This document shows positions 1 to 64,000 of a stretch of 64,000 bases of DNA, piece after piece. The notes beneath the pieces are model-generated. The model did not search any database, was not told the DNA's origin, and worked only from the letters and a program-made list of their open reading frames with translations. Position 1 is the stretch's first letter. Every line of letters starts with the position of its first letter. Where the stretch lies: the NCBI GenBank assembly GCA_037039925.1, contig JAXRKP010000053.1, positions 343,867-407,866 on the forward strand, in the 5' to 3' direction. Source of the DNA: Doris montereyensis. Lineage: Eukaryota; Mollusca; Gastropoda; Nudibranchia; Dorididae. The position numbers were made by a program, and so were the translations under genes.

Positions 1-212
1 CATTCATTTTTCTTGTTTATATTTATCTAGTTGATAAACTTTCTTACACTTTAATGAATGTATGTACATGTATTCATATTGAACACATTTTAATATTTTA
101 TGTCAGACATGCTCCTAATAATGTCGGCTAATGTTTAATGGAAATAAATCTTTGTGACTTACTTTAATGACATGCCACCTAATTTTTAATCAGAATCATA
201 TTGACATTTCAG

Positions 213-63661
<63,449 letters not shown>

Positions 63662-64000
63662 AAACCAGTTTAACAAAAATTTACTTCAAAATATAATCTC
63701 AAACATATTTTCTGTATGATTGTTTTTTGTTTCTTTTTTACACATCAATTATACTACTCTACGTGTTATATTCAGTATTTTCCAAACTTAATGAAAACTT
63801 TCAATGTTGTACAATAGAGCAAATCTACAAGAGTGAACTTTTTATTTTCATTTGCATTTCATCAGATCTAGATCTCTATATGGAATATCACAGAAATAAT
63901 TTAAAAAATACACCGGAATATACTTAGCTAGAAATATCTACCTTCACAGGGGCTGTGAGGTTTCAGAGGTGTGGCAATAATCCTGCAAGTCAGTAATCTT
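63662..64000. other. 3' UTR / flank
   Basis: No AATAAA hexamer occurs in the remaining 339 bases. A weaker AATATA-like string lies near 63690. The transcript end is therefore not located. Confidence 0.4.

Overview
The window is animal (metazoan) genomic DNA. It is AT-rich, has long introns with GT-AG borders, many microsatellites, and remnants of several LINE, SINE and MITE families. Nothing prokaryotic or viral was recognised. The mix of repeats and the domain combination of the gene point to a marine invertebrate, either a lophotrochozoan or an invertebrate deuterostome. The sequence alone does not let me choose between them.

One large plus-strand gene explains essentially all the convincing coding sequence. 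It enters the window already inside a C8 domain (first exon 213-325) and ends at a stop codon at 63659-63661. I assign 39 exons, about 6.8 kb of coding sequence or roughly 2,260 residues, spread over 63.4 kb. The product is a secreted, cysteine-rich protein of the von Willebrand factor / gel-forming mucin / hemolectin (hemocytin) type. Its order is: end of D1 (C8-TIL), D2 (VWD-C8-TIL), D' (TIL-E'), D3 (VWD-C8-TIL), short Ser/Thr/Pro linkers, a further TIL plus VWC-like piece, a WxxW (CysD) domain, linker, second WxxW, one F5/8-type-C (discoidin) domain, linker, third WxxW, TIL-like and VWC-like segments, one LDL-receptor class A repeat, a TPP-repeat linker, several VWC-type modules and a C-terminal cystine knot (CTCK). 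The 5' end and D1 VWD lie upstream of the window.

In about a dozen places an exon loses its reading frame by a single base, mostly in a short homopolymer. Adding or removing that one base restores both the domain signature and the intron phase on each side. I read this as mostly assembly indel error in an intact gene, not as a decayed gene. Two exons (34004-34162 and 58138-58239) are not fully resolved.

The introns hold the rest. One APE-type LINE family is present as seven pieces, three of them (8999-11167, 48795-50733, 54489-56793) with its 5' leader of sub-repeats. There are fragments of at least three other LINE lineages, three SINE families with tRNA-like heads, and two related TA-flanked MITEs, one of them a host for nested LINE insertions. 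Other repeats are a small hAT-like MITE, a G-tract-ended repeat family in at least four copies, and a 143-bp inverted-repeat pair around a CT-rich core with a hammerhead-like motif in each arm. Very long GA, CT, ATT, ATCT and TA/TG arrays are also present.
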